From assembly GCF_018403685.1 (NCBI RefSeq), contig NZ_BOVK01000015.1:124001-188000 (forward strand): 64,000 bases of DNA. Direction: 5' to 3'. Positions within the stretch are counted from its first letter, which is position 1. Each line of letters opens with the position of its first letter. Below the pieces are notes generated by a model. It did no database searches, was not told the DNA's origin, and worked only from the letters and a program-made list of their open reading frames with translations. The DNA is from Xylanibacillus composti (GTDB lineage: Bacteria > Bacillota > Bacilli > Paenibacillales > K13). A program made the position numbers and the translations under genes. Positions 7,154 through 16,339 of the stretch are shown here, piece by piece.

Positions 7154-8344
7154 ATGAGCCGCATACCGAGAATCGTGATTCTGGGGGCAGGTTACGGTGG
7201 TGTTGTTACTGCCATTCGCCTGCAGAAGGAACTGAATTATAACGAAGCTGACGTAACGCTTGTCAACAAACACGATTATCATTATATAACGACGCATCTG
7301 CATATGCCAGCAGCAGGAACGGACGATCCCAAAAATGCTCGTGTGAATATCCTGAAGCTGATTGACGAATTCAAGATTGATTTCATCAAAGCGACCGTTC
7401 AAGAAATACGACCGCAGGAGAAGAAGGTTATTTTGGACGAAGGGACGCTTTCCTACGATTATCTGGTGATCGGTCTGGGCGGCGAGCCGGAAACATTCGG
7501 CATCCCGGGCATGCTGGAGCATGCCATGTCCATCCGAAGCATTAACAGCGTTAATTTCATACGGGAGCATATTGAATACCAGTTCGCCAAGTACAAGCGT
7601 GAGCCGCATCGCAAGGAACTGCTGAATTTCGTCGTGGGCGGCGCAGGCTTTACCGGAATCGAATTTGTCGGCGAATTGGCGAATCGCATCCCTGAGCTCT
7701 GCAAGGAATTCAATGTCGATCCGGCTGAGGTCAACATCTATAATGTGGAGGCAGCTCCCACGATCTTGCCGGGCTTTGATGCGGAGCTGGTAGACTATGC
7801 GCGCCAGCTGTTGGAGGACAAGGGCGTACAATTCAGAATCGGCGTGGCGATCAAGGAATGCACCGAAGAGGGCGTCGTGTTGGCCAGTGGCGAAGAAATT
7901 CCTTCGGCAACGGTCGTATGGACCGGCGGAATTCGCGGCAATCGCTTGATTGAGGAAGCGGGATTTGAAACGATGCGCGGACGCGTGAAGGTAGACGAAT
8001 ATTTGCGTGCTCCCGGCCATGATGATGTCTTTATTATAGGAGACGGTTCGATCTTCATGAATCCGGAAGGCCGCCCTTATCCGCCTACTGCGCAAATTGC
8101 CATGCAGCAGGGGGCTGCTACGGCATCCAATCTTGTTGCTTCGATTCGCAATTCGCAGTTGAAGCCGTTCAAGCCTTCCATTAAAGGAACGGTGGCCTCA
8201 CTGGGGCGAGGAGAAGCGATTGGCGTAGTAGGCAAGTACAAAATGCGCGGCTTCGTTGCGGCGATGATGAAAAAAATTATCGATATGCGTTATCTTTATA
8301 TCATTGGCGGTATTCCGCTGGTTCTTCGCAAAACCAAATTATAG
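7154..8344 (+). CDS. Type-2 NADH dehydrogenase (YumB/Ndh family)
   Basis: 396 residues: FAD motif IVILGAGYGGVVTA at the N terminus, NADH-site glycine motif FVVGGAGFTGIEFVGELA near residue 165, FAD motif DDVFIIGDGSIF, then AQIAMQQG, a conserved quinone-site region in NDH-2 enzymes, and a C-terminal amphipathic segment for membrane binding. It oxidises NADH and reduces menaquinone without pumping protons. AGGAAGGGA precedes the ATG. The Rex-type operator in the leader fits control by the NADH/NAD+ ratio. It differs clearly from the paralogue at 1649 and is closer to the canonical enzyme. Confidence 0.93.
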   Translation: MSRIPRIVILGAGYGGVVTAIRLQKELNYNEADVTLVNKHDYHYITTHLHMPAAGTDDPKNARVNILKLIDEFKIDFIKATVQEIRPQEKKVILDEGTLSYDYLVIGLGGEPETFGIPGMLEHAMSIRSINSVNFIREHIEYQFAKYKREPHRKELLNFVVGGAGFTGIEFVGELANRIPELCKEFNVDPAEVNIYNVEAAPTILPGFDAELVDYARQLLEDKGVQFRIGVAIKECTEEGVVLASGEEIPSATVVWTGGIRGNRLIEEAGFETMRGRVKVDEYLRAPGHDDVFIIGDGSIFMNPEGRPYPPTAQIAMQQGAATASNLVASIRNSQLKPFKPSIKGTVASLGRGEAIGVVGKYKMRGFVAAMMKKIIDMRYLYIIGGIPLVLRKTKL

Positions 8345-8365
8345 CACTGCGAAGGAGGAGCATCC

Positions 8366-8620
8366 ATGCGGCACTGCAGCGTACAGGTGCGCGGTTTGTT
8401 AACTCGGGAAGAGTTGGATCGCTATAACGCCATGATGGAGGTCGGCGGCTTCCTGGAGAGTCAGAATCGCCATGACTTGGCTTACTTGGTGCAGCAGGAA
8501 GTAGATCGTCTCGTCCAGCCTGCCATTGAACGGCTGAAAGAAAAGAGCAGGGAAAGGGACAGGATGACAGAAGCTTACCTGGAATCAAAACAACGGGCCG
8601 AGCGCCAAGAAGAAGAGTAA
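8366..8620 (+). CDS. Hypothetical protein, 84 aa
   Basis: Starts 21 nt after the NDH-2 gene with GAAGGAGGAG upstream, so co-transcribed. The protein is helical, with a charged, probably coiled C-terminal third rich in E, K and R. No known family is recognised. Confidence 0.65.
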   Translation: MRHCSVQVRGLLTREELDRYNAMMEVGGFLESQNRHDLAYLVQQEVDRLVQPAIERLKEKSRERDRMTEAYLESKQRAERQEEE

Positions 8621-8624
8621 GAAG

Positions 8625-8670
8625 AAGAGCTGTTCCAAGTCGTGAGGACTAGAGGAACAGCTCTTTTGTG
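8625..8670. terminator. Terminator after the NDH-2 operon
   Basis: AAGAGCTGTTCC / GGAACAGCTCTT arms followed by TTTTGTG; convergent with hemQ. Confidence 0.8.
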
Positions 8671-8672
8671 CA

Positions 8673-9428
8673 TTACAAGGAAAGCATGCGTTTCCATTTC
8701 TCTTCCGTCAGCAGATTGCCCACGAAAAATTCACCGAATTCGCCGAAGCGTGCGCTGACCTCATCAAAGCGCATCTCATACACGAGCTTCTTGAATTGAA
8801 GCGGATCGTCCGCAAACAACGTTACGCCCCATTCCCAGTCGTCAAAGCCGACGGAACCGGTAATGATTTGCTTCACCTTGCCCGCATATTGGCGGCCGAT
8901 CATGCCGTGGCTGCGCATCATTCCCCGACGCTCCTCCATGCTGAGCATGTACCAGTTGTCGCTGCCTTCCCTGCGCTTGTTCATGGGATAGAAGCATATA
9001 TGCTTGGCTTCAGGAAGCTGGGGCTTCAACCGGGCAACGATTTCCGGATTCTCCATCGGATCGCCGCCTGACTGCCCCATGTAGTTGCTTAACTCCACGA
9101 CGGATACATACGAGTAGGCAGGATACGTAAAAGAAGAAAAGGAAGTTTTGTTGAACGCCGTCTCCAGCTCGTTCAATTCTTCCAATGTTTCCCTTAGGTG
9201 CATAATGACAAAATCCGCCTTCTGTCCGACAACGCTGTAGATCGCTGTGCTGCCCTGCTTCTCTGCTTCTGTTGCTTTCCAGCCGCGAATGGCGGCTTGC
9301 AGCTCCGCCTCTGCTGCCCGCCTTTCCTCGGCCGAGCTTGATCGCCAAGCGCTCCAGTCTATCGAACGGAAATCATGCAGTGCGTACCAGCCATCCAGAG
9401 TTTGCGCCGCTTCACTCATGGGTTTCAT
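8673..9428 (-). CDS. hemQ: Coproheme decarboxylase HemQ (ChdC)
   Basis: 251 residues of the chlorite-dismutase-like family. The active-site tyrosine is in FYPMNKRR (Y147) and the proximal haem histidine in [15 protein letters not shown] (H174). HemQ removes two propionates from coproheme III with peroxide, the last step of the coproporphyrin-dependent haem route of Gram-positive bacteria. AAGGAG lies just upstream of ATG 9428; an in-frame ATG at 9419 is equally possible. Haem supply suits the nearby cytochrome-containing enzymes. Confidence 0.93.
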   Translation of the reverse strand: MKPMSEAAQTLDGWYALHDFRSIDWSAWRSSSAEERRAAEAELQAAIRGWKATEAEKQGSTAIYSVVGQKADFVIMHLRETLEELNELETAFNKTSFSSFTYPAYSYVSVVELSNYMGQSGGDPMENPEIVARLKPQLPEAKHICFYPMNKRREGSDNWYMLSMEERRGMMRSHGMIGRQYAGKVKQIITGSVGFDDWEWGVTLFADDPLQFKKLVYEMRFDEVSARFGEFGEFFVGNLLTEEKWKRMLSL

Positions 9429-9456
9429 TCACTCCTTCTCTTATGCTTGTCCTCTT

Positions 9457-9486
9457 ATTGTAGCCGAAAGTAGTAGACCGGAGCAA
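9457..9486 (-). promoter_or_regulatory. Sigma-A promoter for hemQ
   Basis: Minus strand: -35 TTGCTC, 18-bp spacer, -10 TACAAT. Confidence 0.55.
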
Positions 9487-9506
9487 ACCCGCCAGAAGGA
9501 CAAGCG

Positions 9507-9535
9507 TTGTTTTTCGTCGAACAGTGCGCTACTAT
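9507..9535 (+). promoter_or_regulatory. Probable promoter for the yuiB-like gene
   Basis: -35-like TTGTTT, 17-bp spacer, -10-like TACTAT (9530-9535). Confidence 0.45.
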
Positions 9536-9566
9536 AGGAAGGAACGATGTTAGGGAGGGAATCCAA

Positions 9567-9866
9567 TTGGGTGTCGAACTGATTCAGCTGCCCATCTTGC
9601 TGCTGATTTTCTTTGTGCTGTTATTCGGAATCGGATTTATCTTGAACATGCTGCTGAAAACCACTTATTTGCCCATGTACTTATACGTGGTTGTGCTGCT
9701 CCCGGTCGTTGTCTATTTGCAATGGGACAGCAGCCTGACACTGACAGGCAACCTGCTCGGCTATCACTTCACAGATTACTTGACCGCGCTGGCCGGTCTG
9801 ATTGGCGCATGGCTTGGCGGCAAGACCATTCAAACGCTGCGCACCAAAGGTTATAAAATGTTCTGA
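9567..9866 (+). CDS. YuiB-like integral membrane protein
   Basis: 99 residues with three hydrophobic segments, the last ending in GAWLGGKTIQTLR. Size, topology and location beside an NDH-2 gene fit Bacillus YuiB, a membrane protein of unknown function. Start TTG 9567 has GGGAGGG 7 nt upstream; the frame is open back to 9507 but that part lacks a ribosome binding site. Confidence 0.75.
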   Translation: MGVELIQLPILLLIFFVLLFGIGFILNMLLKTTYLPMYLYVVVLLPVVVYLQWDSSLTLTGNLLGYHFTDYLTALAGLIGAWLGGKTIQTLRTKGYKMF

Positions 9867-9925
9867 CCATAAAATCGACGCGGTTCGGGGATACTAGGCC
9901 CAAAATGTCAAAGGAGGCGTATGGG

Positions 9926-10807
9926 ATGCCTATGTTATCCGTAAACGGCGTCGATTTGCATGTGCATCAACAAGGCCGGGATCATGAGCCGGCCATCGTA
10001 TTCATCCATCCCCCGCTGCTTACTTCGGAAAATTTTAATTATCAGATGGCCTCGTTGTCCGACGAATTTCACACGATTGCCTTCGATTTGCGCGGGCATG
10101 GCTTTAGCGGAAGCAGCGACCAGACGTTCAGCTATGCACTGTTGGCAGAGGATATCAGGCAGCTGCTGGACAAGCTTGATATCGAGAAGGCGTATTTGTG
10201 CGGCTATTCGACAGGAACAACGGTCGCGATCGAAGCGATGCTGGCCAACCCTGATCGGTATTATGGCGGCATCTTGATTAGCGGGATGGCCGAGGTGGAT
10301 GATTGGATCAACAAGTCGCGCATTCGCCTTGCGGCCTTGCTCTCCAATCAGCTGACGCGCGGCCTGCTGGCGAGAGCGATTGCATATGGAAACAGCGATA
10401 TGGCCATCACGTACAGCAATTTGCTCAAGGGGGCGCGGCAAACAGACACGCGTACGGTGCGGGAGTACTACCGAACGAGCTTGATTCACAAGAACATCAG
10501 CCGAGCTGCCCAACTGGAGCTGCCCCAGCTGCTCGTCTACGGAGAGAAGGACAAGTGTTTTCGCAACTACGCGCACCAGCTGCATCAGACGCTGCCGGAC
10601 AGTCATCTGTTCTTCATTAAAAATGTGTCGCATCAACTGCCTACAAAGGCGCCTCGCAAGTTGAATTCGCTCATTCGCCATTGGATTCGGCTTTGTCAGG
10701 AGGACTGGCAGGACCAGCGCCCCTTGCGGAGAGCGGATATCGCGAATGAAATGGGCGACCAGCTTTTTGAACGGGTGCTTCGCGAGCAGGAGGAGCAATT
10801 TTTGTAG
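9926..10807 (+). CDS. Alpha/beta hydrolase
   Basis: 293 residues. Oxyanion-side motif VFIHPPLL, the nucleophile elbow GYSTG (S95) and the late histidine in KNVSHQLPT form the expected catalytic set, with the acid probably the D of YGEKDKCF. The substrate cannot be deduced. ATG 9926 is chosen because AAAGGAGG lies 8 nt upstream; that ribosome binding site would be inside the frame if ATG 9905 were used. The C-terminal 50 residues are charged and helical. It lies directly ahead of dnaB, without functional connection that I can see. Confidence 0.85.
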   Translation: MPMLSVNGVDLHVHQQGRDHEPAIVFIHPPLLTSENFNYQMASLSDEFHTIAFDLRGHGFSGSSDQTFSYALLAEDIRQLLDKLDIEKAYLCGYSTGTTVAIEAMLANPDRYYGGILISGMAEVDDWINKSRIRLAALLSNQLTRGLLARAIAYGNSDMAITYSNLLKGARQTDTRTVREYYRTSLIHKNISRAAQLELPQLLVYGEKDKCFRNYAHQLHQTLPDSHLFFIKNVSHQLPTKAPRKLNSLIRHWIRLCQEDWQDQRPLRRADIANEMGDQLFERVLREQEEQFL

Positions 10808-10826
10808 GGACGAACCCTTGCCAATA

Positions 10827-10835
10827 TGGTAGAAT
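10827..10835 (+). promoter_or_regulatory. Extended -10 promoter ahead of dnaB
   Basis: TGG-TAGAAT at 10827-10835, extended -10 form, 35 nt before the dnaB start; no good -35. Confidence 0.4.
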
Positions 10836-10870
10836 GAAGGTAAAGTTTTTTTGCCGAATGGTGTTGAACG

Positions 10871-12346
10871 ATGAAACTAACGAATGGACTTGATTTTACA
10901 GAGCATCACCGATTTGTCGTCTTTCGCGATTTTTCGATTGGCGCCATGGATGAAACCGTCCTGCAACTGTTGTATCAGCCCATGATCGGTTCCGGCGCAG
11001 TCAGCTTTTACCGTCTGCTGCACAGGCAACTGCCCGCCGACCGCGTGGGCTATTCGCATTGGGAGGTGCAGCGGAAGCTGTTCCTGCTCATGCACGTAGA
11101 TCCGAGCGATAAGGGAAGGCGACAGATGGCAGACGGAGCCTCCCGTTTGGAAGCGGTCGGCTTGCTTCAGACGAAGCGGCTGTATATCGCGGAGCGGGAT
11201 GAATTCGTCTATCTCTACCTTCTCCTGCCGCCGCTGCAGCCTTATGAATTTTTCCGCAACCAGCATTTGACGCTGCTGCTGCAAGACAAGGTTGGCAAGC
11301 AGATGCTGCTGGCCATTCAAAGCGAGCTGTGCGTGGACGGGCCGCCAGAACTGGCGGGCCTGCAGCTGGAAGAGGCGGAGGATGTGTCTGTTCCGTTCTA
11401 TGAATGGTTTGAATTGAACCTGCAAGCGGAGGAGCCGGATTTGGCGCCTCCGCCTCCAGCACCCGGCAAACGGGAGGCCGACGCGTTCTCCCAAGGGGAA
11501 TACCGCTTTGCGGATATTATTATGCGGTTTCCGCGCGATTCCGCTAACCGTCCCTTTGTCGAACGACTGGAGCACAGGTCCGAGGAATTGACGGCCGTTA
11601 ATTTTATTGCCAGAAAGTATAAGCTGTCGTTGCCGGATACTTGCCGGCTGCTGGACGAAGAGGGGATCTTCTCTTCATCGGGAGAATTGCAAGTTGAAGC
11701 GATGCAGGCCAAGGCTTACGGTTATTTCCGGCAAACCGTCAAGCGTGCCCAGGAGCGGGAAAGAGTGATTCAGCGCATCGAGGAACGGCGGGAACCGCAG
11801 ATTGCGGCAGCTCCGGAAAAGGATGTGGATGAGGCTTTCTATCTGGAGGTTCCGGAAATGCTGCGCGACCACTGCAGCATCAGCCAGTACAATCATATGC
11901 TGCGCAACTCGCCGCATACCGAGGTATTGGAGCGTTTCTTCCCTGGGGCCGTGCCCGGTCACGTATTGAACATATTCGATATGGTCGATCGCAATTACAA
12001 GCTGCAGGAAGAAGTCATCAATGTCCTGATTCATTATTTGAAGACCGAACAACTTTCTTGGAACAAGCCGTTTATCGATTCGATTGCGGCGGACTGGCTG
12101 GGCAAGCAAATCGATTCGTACGAGAAAGCCGTCACGTATTTGCGCAGCCGGCAAAGCGCGGGAGAGAGCAAGCCGGAAGCGGCAGGCGCCAGATCTTCCG
12201 GATCGCGCAAGCGATTCGGCGGCAGCGCTCAGCAGAAGCCCAAGATTCCGACCATTCAGCATGAACCCGGGAAAGGGCCGGAGGTGTCGGACGAGGAGCT
12301 GGAACGTATCCTGGAAAAGGTGCGACAACGGAGAAACAAGTCGTAA
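10871..12346 (+). CDS. dnaB: Replication initiation and membrane attachment protein DnaB
   Basis: 491 residues. The N-terminal winged-helix part contains LLYQPMIGSGAVSFYRLL, matching the conserved LYQPLIG region of Bacillus DnaB; DnaD-like helical domains follow, ending near QLSWNKPFIDSIAADWLGK. It works with DnaD and DnaI to load the DnaC helicase at oriC and at stalled forks. The C terminus (from about residue 440) is basic and disordered. The ribosome binding site is weak. dnaI follows 42 nt downstream, the standard Bacillales arrangement. Confidence 0.92.
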   Translation: MKLTNGLDFTEHHRFVVFRDFSIGAMDETVLQLLYQPMIGSGAVSFYRLLHRQLPADRVGYSHWEVQRKLFLLMHVDPSDKGRRQMADGASRLEAVGLLQTKRLYIAERDEFVYLYLLLPPLQPYEFFRNQHLTLLLQDKVGKQMLLAIQSELCVDGPPELAGLQLEEAEDVSVPFYEWFELNLQAEEPDLAPPPPAPGKREADAFSQGEYRFADIIMRFPRDSANRPFVERLEHRSEELTAVNFIARKYKLSLPDTCRLLDEEGIFSSSGELQVEAMQAKAYGYFRQTVKRAQERERVIQRIEERREPQIAAAPEKDVDEAFYLEVPEMLRDHCSISQYNHMLRNSPHTEVLERFFPGAVPGHVLNIFDMVDRNYKLQEEVINVLIHYLKTEQLSWNKPFIDSIAADWLGKQIDSYEKAVTYLRSRQSAGESKPEAAGARSSGSRKRFGGSAQQKPKIPTIQHEPGKGPEVSDEELERILEKVRQRRNKS

Positions 12347-12388
12347 TTTGATCCGCATTCGTCTTGTCTGGGGAAGGAGGGAGCAACC

Positions 12389-13354
12389 TTGGAATCATTA
12401 TCCGATGTGTTGAAATCATTGCCGGTTGGAGAAATGCTGAAGCAGTCGGCCAGCCAGAGGCAGACATTGCTGAATGACCCGCTGGTGAAAAAATGGCGCA
12501 TTCGCTACCCGGAATTGCAGGACCACCATTTCGCCCTTTATTTGAATCGCTTGTATCAGTATGTGAAGGAATACCGGAATTGTTCATCCTGCCCCGGCCT
12601 TGAGGCCTGCCCCAATGATATGCAGGGCCATTACACGAGGCTTGAGGTGGAGCCTCTGCAAGGGGAGCCGCAGATCATCGACCGGAAGGTGTCCTGCAAG
12701 AAATGGGTCAGCAAGCAGCAGGAAGATGAGATGCGCAAGCGTATTCGCAGCTTCTATATGGATGAAGGGGCGCTTGTCCGCGGGTACCAGATCGAGGAGA
12801 TCATGAAGATAGACCGCAAAAGGATCAAAGCTGTGGAGCATATTGAGGACTATTTGCACGAGACGAAGACAAACGGCTTGCAGACACGCGGTCTGTATCT
12901 GGCCGGAGCGCTCGGCACAGGCAAGACATTTCTGATGTGCTACCTGCTTCACGAGCTGGCCGCTTGCGGTTACAGCGGCATCATCGTGTACATGCCGGAT
13001 TTCATCGAGGACGTCAAGTCGATGATCCAGGAGCCCGCCAAGCTCAAGGAGACCATTGAATTGCTCAAGGAGACAGATTTGCTCGTCTTTGACGATATCG
13101 GTGCCGAGCAGCTGACGCCTTGGGTTCGGGACCATGTCGTTGCAACGATCCTGAATTATCGGATGAATCGCAAGCCGACCTTCTATACTTCCAATTATGA
13201 TCTGAACGCGATGGAGAAGCACTTCAGCTTCACGAACAAGGATGGGGAGGAAGAGCATAAAGGCCAGCGCTTGATGGACCGGATACGCCACTTTGTCGAT
13301 GTGGTCACAGTGGAAGGCTACAATAAGCGGGCAGGCATGCCGACGACTGGATAA
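12389..13354 (+). CDS. dnaI: Primosomal helicase loader DnaI
   Basis: 321 residues. An N-terminal zinc-binding region with C65, C68, C74 and C103 precedes an AAA+ domain with Walker A GALGTGKT (173-180) and Walker B LLVFDDIG. DnaI loads the replicative helicase onto DNA together with DnaB and DnaD. The start is TTG 12389 with GGAAGGAGGG upstream. Forms an operon with dnaB. Confidence 0.95.
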   Translation: MESLSDVLKSLPVGEMLKQSASQRQTLLNDPLVKKWRIRYPELQDHHFALYLNRLYQYVKEYRNCSSCPGLEACPNDMQGHYTRLEVEPLQGEPQIIDRKVSCKKWVSKQQEDEMRKRIRSFYMDEGALVRGYQIEEIMKIDRKRIKAVEHIEDYLHETKTNGLQTRGLYLAGALGTGKTFLMCYLLHELAACGYSGIIVYMPDFIEDVKSMIQEPAKLKETIELLKETDLLVFDDIGAEQLTPWVRDHVVATILNYRMNRKPTFYTSNYDLNAMEKHFSFTNKDGEEEHKGQRLMDRIRHFVDVVTVEGYNKRAGMPTTG

Positions 13355-13417
13355 TGAACATATCTGGATACAGCTGGAGAAGCAACGGGCGTTCCTCCTC
13401 ATATGGAAGACGACAAA

Positions 13418-13462
13418 AGAGGCTGCCCCTGCCGCGCATACAGCGCGGTGGGACAGCCTCTG
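13418..13462. terminator. Bidirectional terminator between dnaI and yqzM
   Basis: AGAGGCTG-CCC-GCCGCGC arms pairing with GCGCGG-GGG-CAGCCTCT; T-rich on the minus side. Confidence 0.75.
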
Positions 13463-13480
13463 CTTGTTGTCCGGCAATGG

Positions 13481-13627
13481 TTAGCTCATCAAAAAGCTGA
13501 TGACGGCAGCGGCCACGGAAATGACCAGCATGATGCCAAAGGTTACGCCAAATCCGACGCCGACATCCATAAAGTCGTTGCGCGGTTCTTCGTTCACATG
13601 CGCTTCCGGATGATTGACTTCGCTCAC
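13481..13627 (-). CDS. yqzM: YqzM-like small membrane protein
   Basis: A 48-residue protein: an acidic N-terminal half ending in RNDFMDVGVGFGVTF, followed by one hydrophobic helix. This matches Bacillus YqzM, a conserved small single-pass protein of unknown function. GTG 13627 has GGAGG 7 nt upstream. Confidence 0.8.
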   Translation of the reverse strand: MSEVNHPEAHVNEEPRNDFMDVGVGFGVTFGIMLVISVAAAVISFLMS

Positions 13628-13835
13628 GGTCTTACCCTCCTTGCGAAAAAACGCTCTTGCTTAAGGATACCTACTCGTTAGTATACCCAACGTTTGGATA
13701 GCTTGTAAAGACGGGAAAGTGACAATTCTGGGAAATGACGATTGGGCTGCCTGCGCATATGTTTTTTTGGGCGCGTTGTGGTATACTTTACATGTTGACT
13801 TTTCATAACGTGTACAAGTTAGGAGGATGCAGCGA

Positions 13836-14153
13836 ATGGCAATTGTGAACGTGTCCGATCAATCCTTTAAGAACGAGGTTGAAGGCCAAGGGACAGTATT
13901 GGTGGATTTTTGGGCGCCTTGGTGCGGTCCGTGCAAGATGATCGCCCCGGTTCTTGAAGATCTGGATAAAGAAATTGGCGAGCAGTTGAAAATTGCGAAA
14001 GTGAATGTGGATGACAATCCGGAATCGGCTTCCCGCTTCGGTGTCATGAGCATTCCGACGCTGATCGTATTCAAGGATGGCCAGCCTGTTGACAAGATCG
14101 TAGGCTTTCAATCCAAGGATGCGCTGAAGAACGTTGTAACTCGTCACATGTAA
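13836..14153 (+). CDS. trxA: Thioredoxin TrxA
   Basis: 105 residues, full thioredoxin fold, active site WCGPC (C30, C33), cis-proline in SIPTL. It is the general cytoplasmic dithiol reductant. AGGAGG lies 9 nt before ATG 13836; the ATG at 13827 overlaps the ribosome binding site. -10-like TATACT at 13782-13787. Confidence 0.97.
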   Translation: MAIVNVSDQSFKNEVEGQGTVLVDFWAPWCGPCKMIAPVLEDLDKEIGEQLKIAKVNVDDNPESASRFGVMSIPTLIVFKDGQPVDKIVGFQSKDALKNVVTRHM

Positions 14154-14208
14154 GCAGCGAGCTGCTGATCTCGCCGCTTCATCTGCGGTTAGATACGCGG
14201 TAGTGAAT

Positions 14209-14256
14209 GCCCCTTTGCATGATGCCTGCATCCAGGCGCGCAAAGGGGCTTTTCTA
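14209..14256 (+). terminator. Terminator after trxA
   Basis: GCCCCTTTGC / GCAAAGGGGC arms with an inner GCCTG/CAGGC stem, then CTTTTCT. Confidence 0.8.
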
Positions 14257-14348
14257 CGGTCGGGGGAGGAGGGAGAATACCCTTCATTCCTTGTTTGGCC
14301 GGGGTGGGCGGAGGGAATCATTTGCACTCCTGCAGACAGGCCAATGTG

Positions 14349-14357
14349 TGGTACAAT
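14349..14357 (+). promoter_or_regulatory. Extended -10 promoter for uvrC
   Basis: TGG-TACAAT, 23 nt before the uvrC start codon; the -35 is not clear. Confidence 0.45.
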
Positions 14358-14380
14358 GGGGATTTGGGAGGGGGATCGTT

Positions 14381-16222
14381 ATGAAGAGCGAGCATATCAA
14401 GAACAAGCTGGCGCTGCTGCCCGACAAGCCGGGCTGCTACATGATGAAAAATGCGGATGGCACGGTCATCTATGTCGGCAAGGCGAAGGTGTTGAAAAAC
14501 CGCGTGCGCTCGTACTTTACGGGGAGCCACGATGCCAAGACACAAAGACTGGTGACGGAAATTCGCGATTTTGAATTTATTGTGACAGCCAGCAACATGG
14601 AAGCACTCATACTGGAATGCAATCTGATCAAGCAGTACCACCCCCGCTACAATGTGTTGTTGAAGGATGACAAGTCCTTTCCATATATTAAGATTACCCA
14701 TGAGAAGCATCCGCGCCTGGAAGTAACCCGTCGTGTGGTGAAGGACAAAGGCAAGTATTTCGGTCCCTATCCGAACGCATACGCGGCTCAGGAAACGAAG
14801 AAGCTGCTCGACCGGATTTACCCGCTTCGCAAGTGCAAGACGCTTCCGGATAAAGTGTGTCTGTACTATCATATCGGCCAATGCGTGGCTCCTTGCGAGT
14901 ATGAAGTGGCACAAGAGGATTATGACCGCATGGTCGGCGAGATTACCCGGTTTCTAAATGGCGGGCACGAGCAGATCAAGGCAGAGCTGACAACGAAGAT
15001 GCACGAGGCAGCAGAGAAGCTCGAATTTGAAAGAGCGAAGGAGCTGCGCGATCAAATCGTCCATATCGAGATGCTGATGGAGAAGCAGAAGATCAACATG
15101 AACGATGCGGTAGACCGCGATGTATTCGGGTTTGCCGTGGACAAGGGCTGGATGTGCGTGCAGATTCTGTATATGCGGCAGGGAAAAATGATCGAGCGCC
15201 GCGCCTCGATGTTCCCGTATTATGGCGAAGCAGCAGACGACTTTGTCAGCTTCGTCACACAGTACTACAGCGAGAATCCGGCATTGCCCAAAGAAGTGCT
15301 GCTGCCTGAGAACGCCATGGACAAGGAGAAAGCGGGAGAGTCGATCGCCGATCAGCTGCAAAGCTGGCTGAACGTGCATGTGCATGTGCCGCAGCGCGGT
15401 TTGAAGAAGCAGATGGTAACGATGGCCGGCGACAATGCGCGCATGGCGCTGGAAGAGAAATTCAAGCTGCTGGAACGCGATGAGCAGCGTACGAGCAAGG
15501 CAGCAGAAAGTCTTGGCGAATGGCTCGGGATCGGGGCGGCCAGACGCATCGAGGCATTCGACAATTCGAATATTCAAGGGACGCATCCGGTATCGGCCAT
15601 GGTCGTTTTCATCGACGGCAAGCCGGCGAAGAAGGAATATCGCAAGTACAAGATCAAGACGGTTGTCGGACCGGATGATTACGAGTCGATGCGGGAGGTC
15701 GTCCGCCGCAGATATGAGCGTGTGCTGAAGGAAGGGCTGCCACTGCCGGAGCTGATTGTCATTGACGGCGGCAAGGGGCAGATCGCCGCAGCGACGGATG
15801 TGCTGGAGAATGAGCTGGGGCTGTATATTCCCGTATGCGGACTGGCCAAGGATGACAAGCATCGAACAGCGCAGCTGCTGGCCGGCAATCCGCCTGAGGT
15901 CGTGCCGCTGCCGCGCGACAGCCAGGAATTTTATTTGCTCCAGCGCATACAGGACGAAGTGCATCGCTTCGCCATAACCTTCCACCGGGAAACGCGGGCG
16001 AAGTCGATGGTCGTCTCCAAGCTCGACAGCATCCCCGGAATCGGCGAAGTGCGGCGCAAGAAGCTGCTGCGCCATTTCGGCTCACTGAAGAAGCTGCAAG
16101 CAGCTGCGGTCGAGGATTTCCGGGCTGTCGGCATTGGCGAGGCGCTGGCACAGAAAATCCTGGATCACCTGAACAAGCCGGAAGACGCGGAAGCAGCGGG
16201 AGAAGACCGTTCCACCGTATAG
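14381..16222 (+). CDS. uvrC: Excinuclease ABC subunit C
   Basis: 613 residues. GIY-YIG nuclease domain at the N terminus (KPGCYMMKN ... VIYVGKAK), UVR domain around residue 205-240 ([14 protein letters not shown]), the RNase-H-like second nuclease ([18 protein letters not shown]) and C-terminal helix-hairpin-helix motifs ([18 protein letters not shown]). UvrC makes both incisions around bulky lesions in nucleotide excision repair. ATG 14381 follows GGGAGGGGG; the frame extends back to 14207 into the trxA terminator, so the long form is unlikely. Confidence 0.97.
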   Translation: MKSEHIKNKLALLPDKPGCYMMKNADGTVIYVGKAKVLKNRVRSYFTGSHDAKTQRLVTEIRDFEFIVTASNMEALILECNLIKQYHPRYNVLLKDDKSFPYIKITHEKHPRLEVTRRVVKDKGKYFGPYPNAYAAQETKKLLDRIYPLRKCKTLPDKVCLYYHIGQCVAPCEYEVAQEDYDRMVGEITRFLNGGHEQIKAELTTKMHEAAEKLEFERAKELRDQIVHIEMLMEKQKINMNDAVDRDVFGFAVDKGWMCVQILYMRQGKMIERRASMFPYYGEAADDFVSFVTQYYSENPALPKEVLLPENAMDKEKAGESIADQLQSWLNVHVHVPQRGLKKQMVTMAGDNARMALEEKFKLLERDEQRTSKAAESLGEWLGIGAARRIEAFDNSNIQGTHPVSAMVVFIDGKPAKKEYRKYKIKTVVGPDDYESMREVVRRRYERVLKEGLPLPELIVIDGGKGQIAAATDVLENELGLYIPVCGLAKDDKHRTAQLLAGNPPEVVPLPRDSQEFYLLQRIQDEVHRFAITFHRETRAKSMVVSKLDSIPGIGEVRRKKLLRHFGSLKKLQAAAVEDFRAVGIGEALAQKILDHLNKPEDAEAAGEDRSTV

Positions 16223-16235
16223 CATGCGCATAAGG

Positions 16236-16290
16236 AAAATGCCGCTCCAGCGGGTTGCAGTTCACTGCCCACCGAGCGGCATTTTTAGTT
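16236..16290. terminator. Bidirectional terminator after uvrC
   Basis: AAAATGCCGCTC / GAGCGGCATTTTT arms between convergent genes. Confidence 0.8.
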
Positions 16291-16339
16291 TCCCATCGTT
16301 GTGACAGGTCCAGGCTGGTTCAGCGCGTGCCGCTTTGCG

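Noticed and set aside
15000-16265. Long antisense ORFs over uvrC and other genes
   Set aside because: Shadows of GC-rich coding frames, without ribosome binding sites or recognisable domains.
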